From assembly GCA_900753645.1 (NCBI GenBank), contig CAADZW010000150.1, positions 1-5,307 of the forward strand: a DNA stretch of 5,307 nucleotides, written 5' to 3'. Both the position numbers and the translations under genes were made by a program. Below, in pieces: positions 5,128-5,307 of this stretch. The stretch's first letter is position 1. Each line of letters opens with the position of its first letter. The notes under the pieces were generated by a model. It did not search any database. It saw only the letters and a list, made by a program, of their open reading frames with translations, and had not been told where the DNA came from. The stretch is from Bacilli bacterium. Lineage in GTDB: Bacteria > Bacillota_I > Bacilli_A > RF39 > UBA660.

Positions 5128-5194
5128 ATTACAATTTAATTTTATCAAAAATTTAAACATTTTACAATATCTAAAACAATAAACATTATTAAAT

Positions 5195-5208
5195 AGTTGT
5201 AAACAACT
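5195..5208. repeat. Short inverted repeat in the ireB leader
   Basis: AGTTGT and ACAACT flank two bases, forming a perfect 14-base inverted repeat just downstream of the candidate -10 box, near the expected transcription start. It could be an operator or chance in AT-rich DNA. Confidence 0.3.
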
Positions 5209-5210
5209 TA

Positions 5211-5216
5211 ATTATA
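5211..5216 (-). promoter_or_regulatory. Candidate -10 box of the ireB operon
   Basis: The minus strand has a perfect TATAAT just after the terminator hairpin, where an operon promoter is expected. The leader to ireB would be about 90 bases. No good -35 is seen: the 17-base position reads ATCAGC within the hairpin arm. TATAAT occurs often by chance in such AT-rich sequence. Confidence 0.4.
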
Positions 5217-5218
5217 AG

Positions 5219-5246
5219 AAAAAAAGACCTAGAGCTGATCTTTTTT
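5219..5246 (-). terminator. Intrinsic terminator upstream of the ireB operon
   Basis: The minus strand folds as AAAAAAGATC-AGCTCTA-GGTCTTTTTT (5246-5220), a ten-pair stem with one G-U pair, followed by a T-rich stretch. The plus strand is also A-rich before and T-rich after, so it can end transcripts from either side. It most likely ends the transcript of the gene to the right, outside the window, and separates it from ireB. Confidence 0.65.
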
Positions 5247-5307
5247 AGGAAATAATACCATAAAATTATAACTGCAAATATTATTTTTTCTATTTGACAT
5301 TCTTCCA

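Noticed and set aside
5189..5305. Open minus-strand frame of 38 codons with a hydrophobic stretch (IIFAVIILWYYFL), possibly the C-terminus of an upstream membrane protein
   Set aside because: It would run through the terminator hairpin and the candidate ireB promoter. AT-rich DNA gives such hydrophobic frames by chance. Another frame ends at TAG at 5292-5290, well before the terminator, and is equally possible.
1..5307. CRISPR array, insertion sequence, prophage or defence system
   Set aside because: There are no spaced direct repeats, transposase or integrase motifs or toxin-antitoxin-like pairs; the layout is a conserved housekeeping block.

Overview
The window is AT-rich DNA (roughly 70% A+T by eye) from a low-GC Gram-positive bacterium of the Bacillota. 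All supported genes are on the minus strand, so transcription runs from high to low coordinates. The order ireB-ruvX-DUF1292-mltG-trmR matches the Bacillus subtilis block yrzL-yrrK-yrzB-yrrL-yrrM. Two lytic transglycosylases and IreB indicate an organism with a peptidoglycan wall. Tryptophan is encoded by TGG where I checked, and ireB ends in TGA, so the standard bacterial code fits better than the Mycoplasma code. A deep-branching Bacilli lineage (Erysipelotrichales, Haloplasma or Izemoplasma-like) is plausible, but this is inference.

Layout in transcription order. Positions 5307-5116 hold a bidirectional-looking terminator hairpin, a candidate promoter and a short inverted repeat. A tight six-gene operon follows: ireB (5115-4873), ruvX (4876-4472), a DUF1292 gene (4469-4176), mltG (4160-3108), a trmR-type methyltransferase (3114-2542) and a membrane-anchored lytic transglycosylase (2542-1223). 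Neighbours overlap or lie within 15 bases. The operon ends at a 24-base perfect palindrome that runs into a T-tract (1224-1198). A -10 box directly behind it starts a monocistronic ttcA-like gene (1173-412) with a very short leader. A 179-nt RNA (308-130) follows, whose fold is that of 6S RNA. The 5' end of a transketolase gene (86 to beyond position 1) closes the window, with its own extended -10 box and strong ribosome binding site.

The genes fall into three themes. Cell wall: IreB links Ser/Thr kinase signalling to peptidoglycan synthesis, MltG ends glycan strands, and the last operon gene is a second predicted glycan-cleaving enzyme. RNA maturation: RuvX/YqgF (16S rRNA 5' end), TrmR (wobble uridine) and TtcA (2-thiocytidine 32). 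Global control: 6S RNA, which sequesters RNA polymerase holoenzyme. I see no mobile element, CRISPR array or defence system. The least-explained items are the cytoplasmic N-terminal domain of the operon-terminal lytic transglycosylase, the palindrome/promoter junction at 1190-1224, and the hairpin just ahead of mltG.
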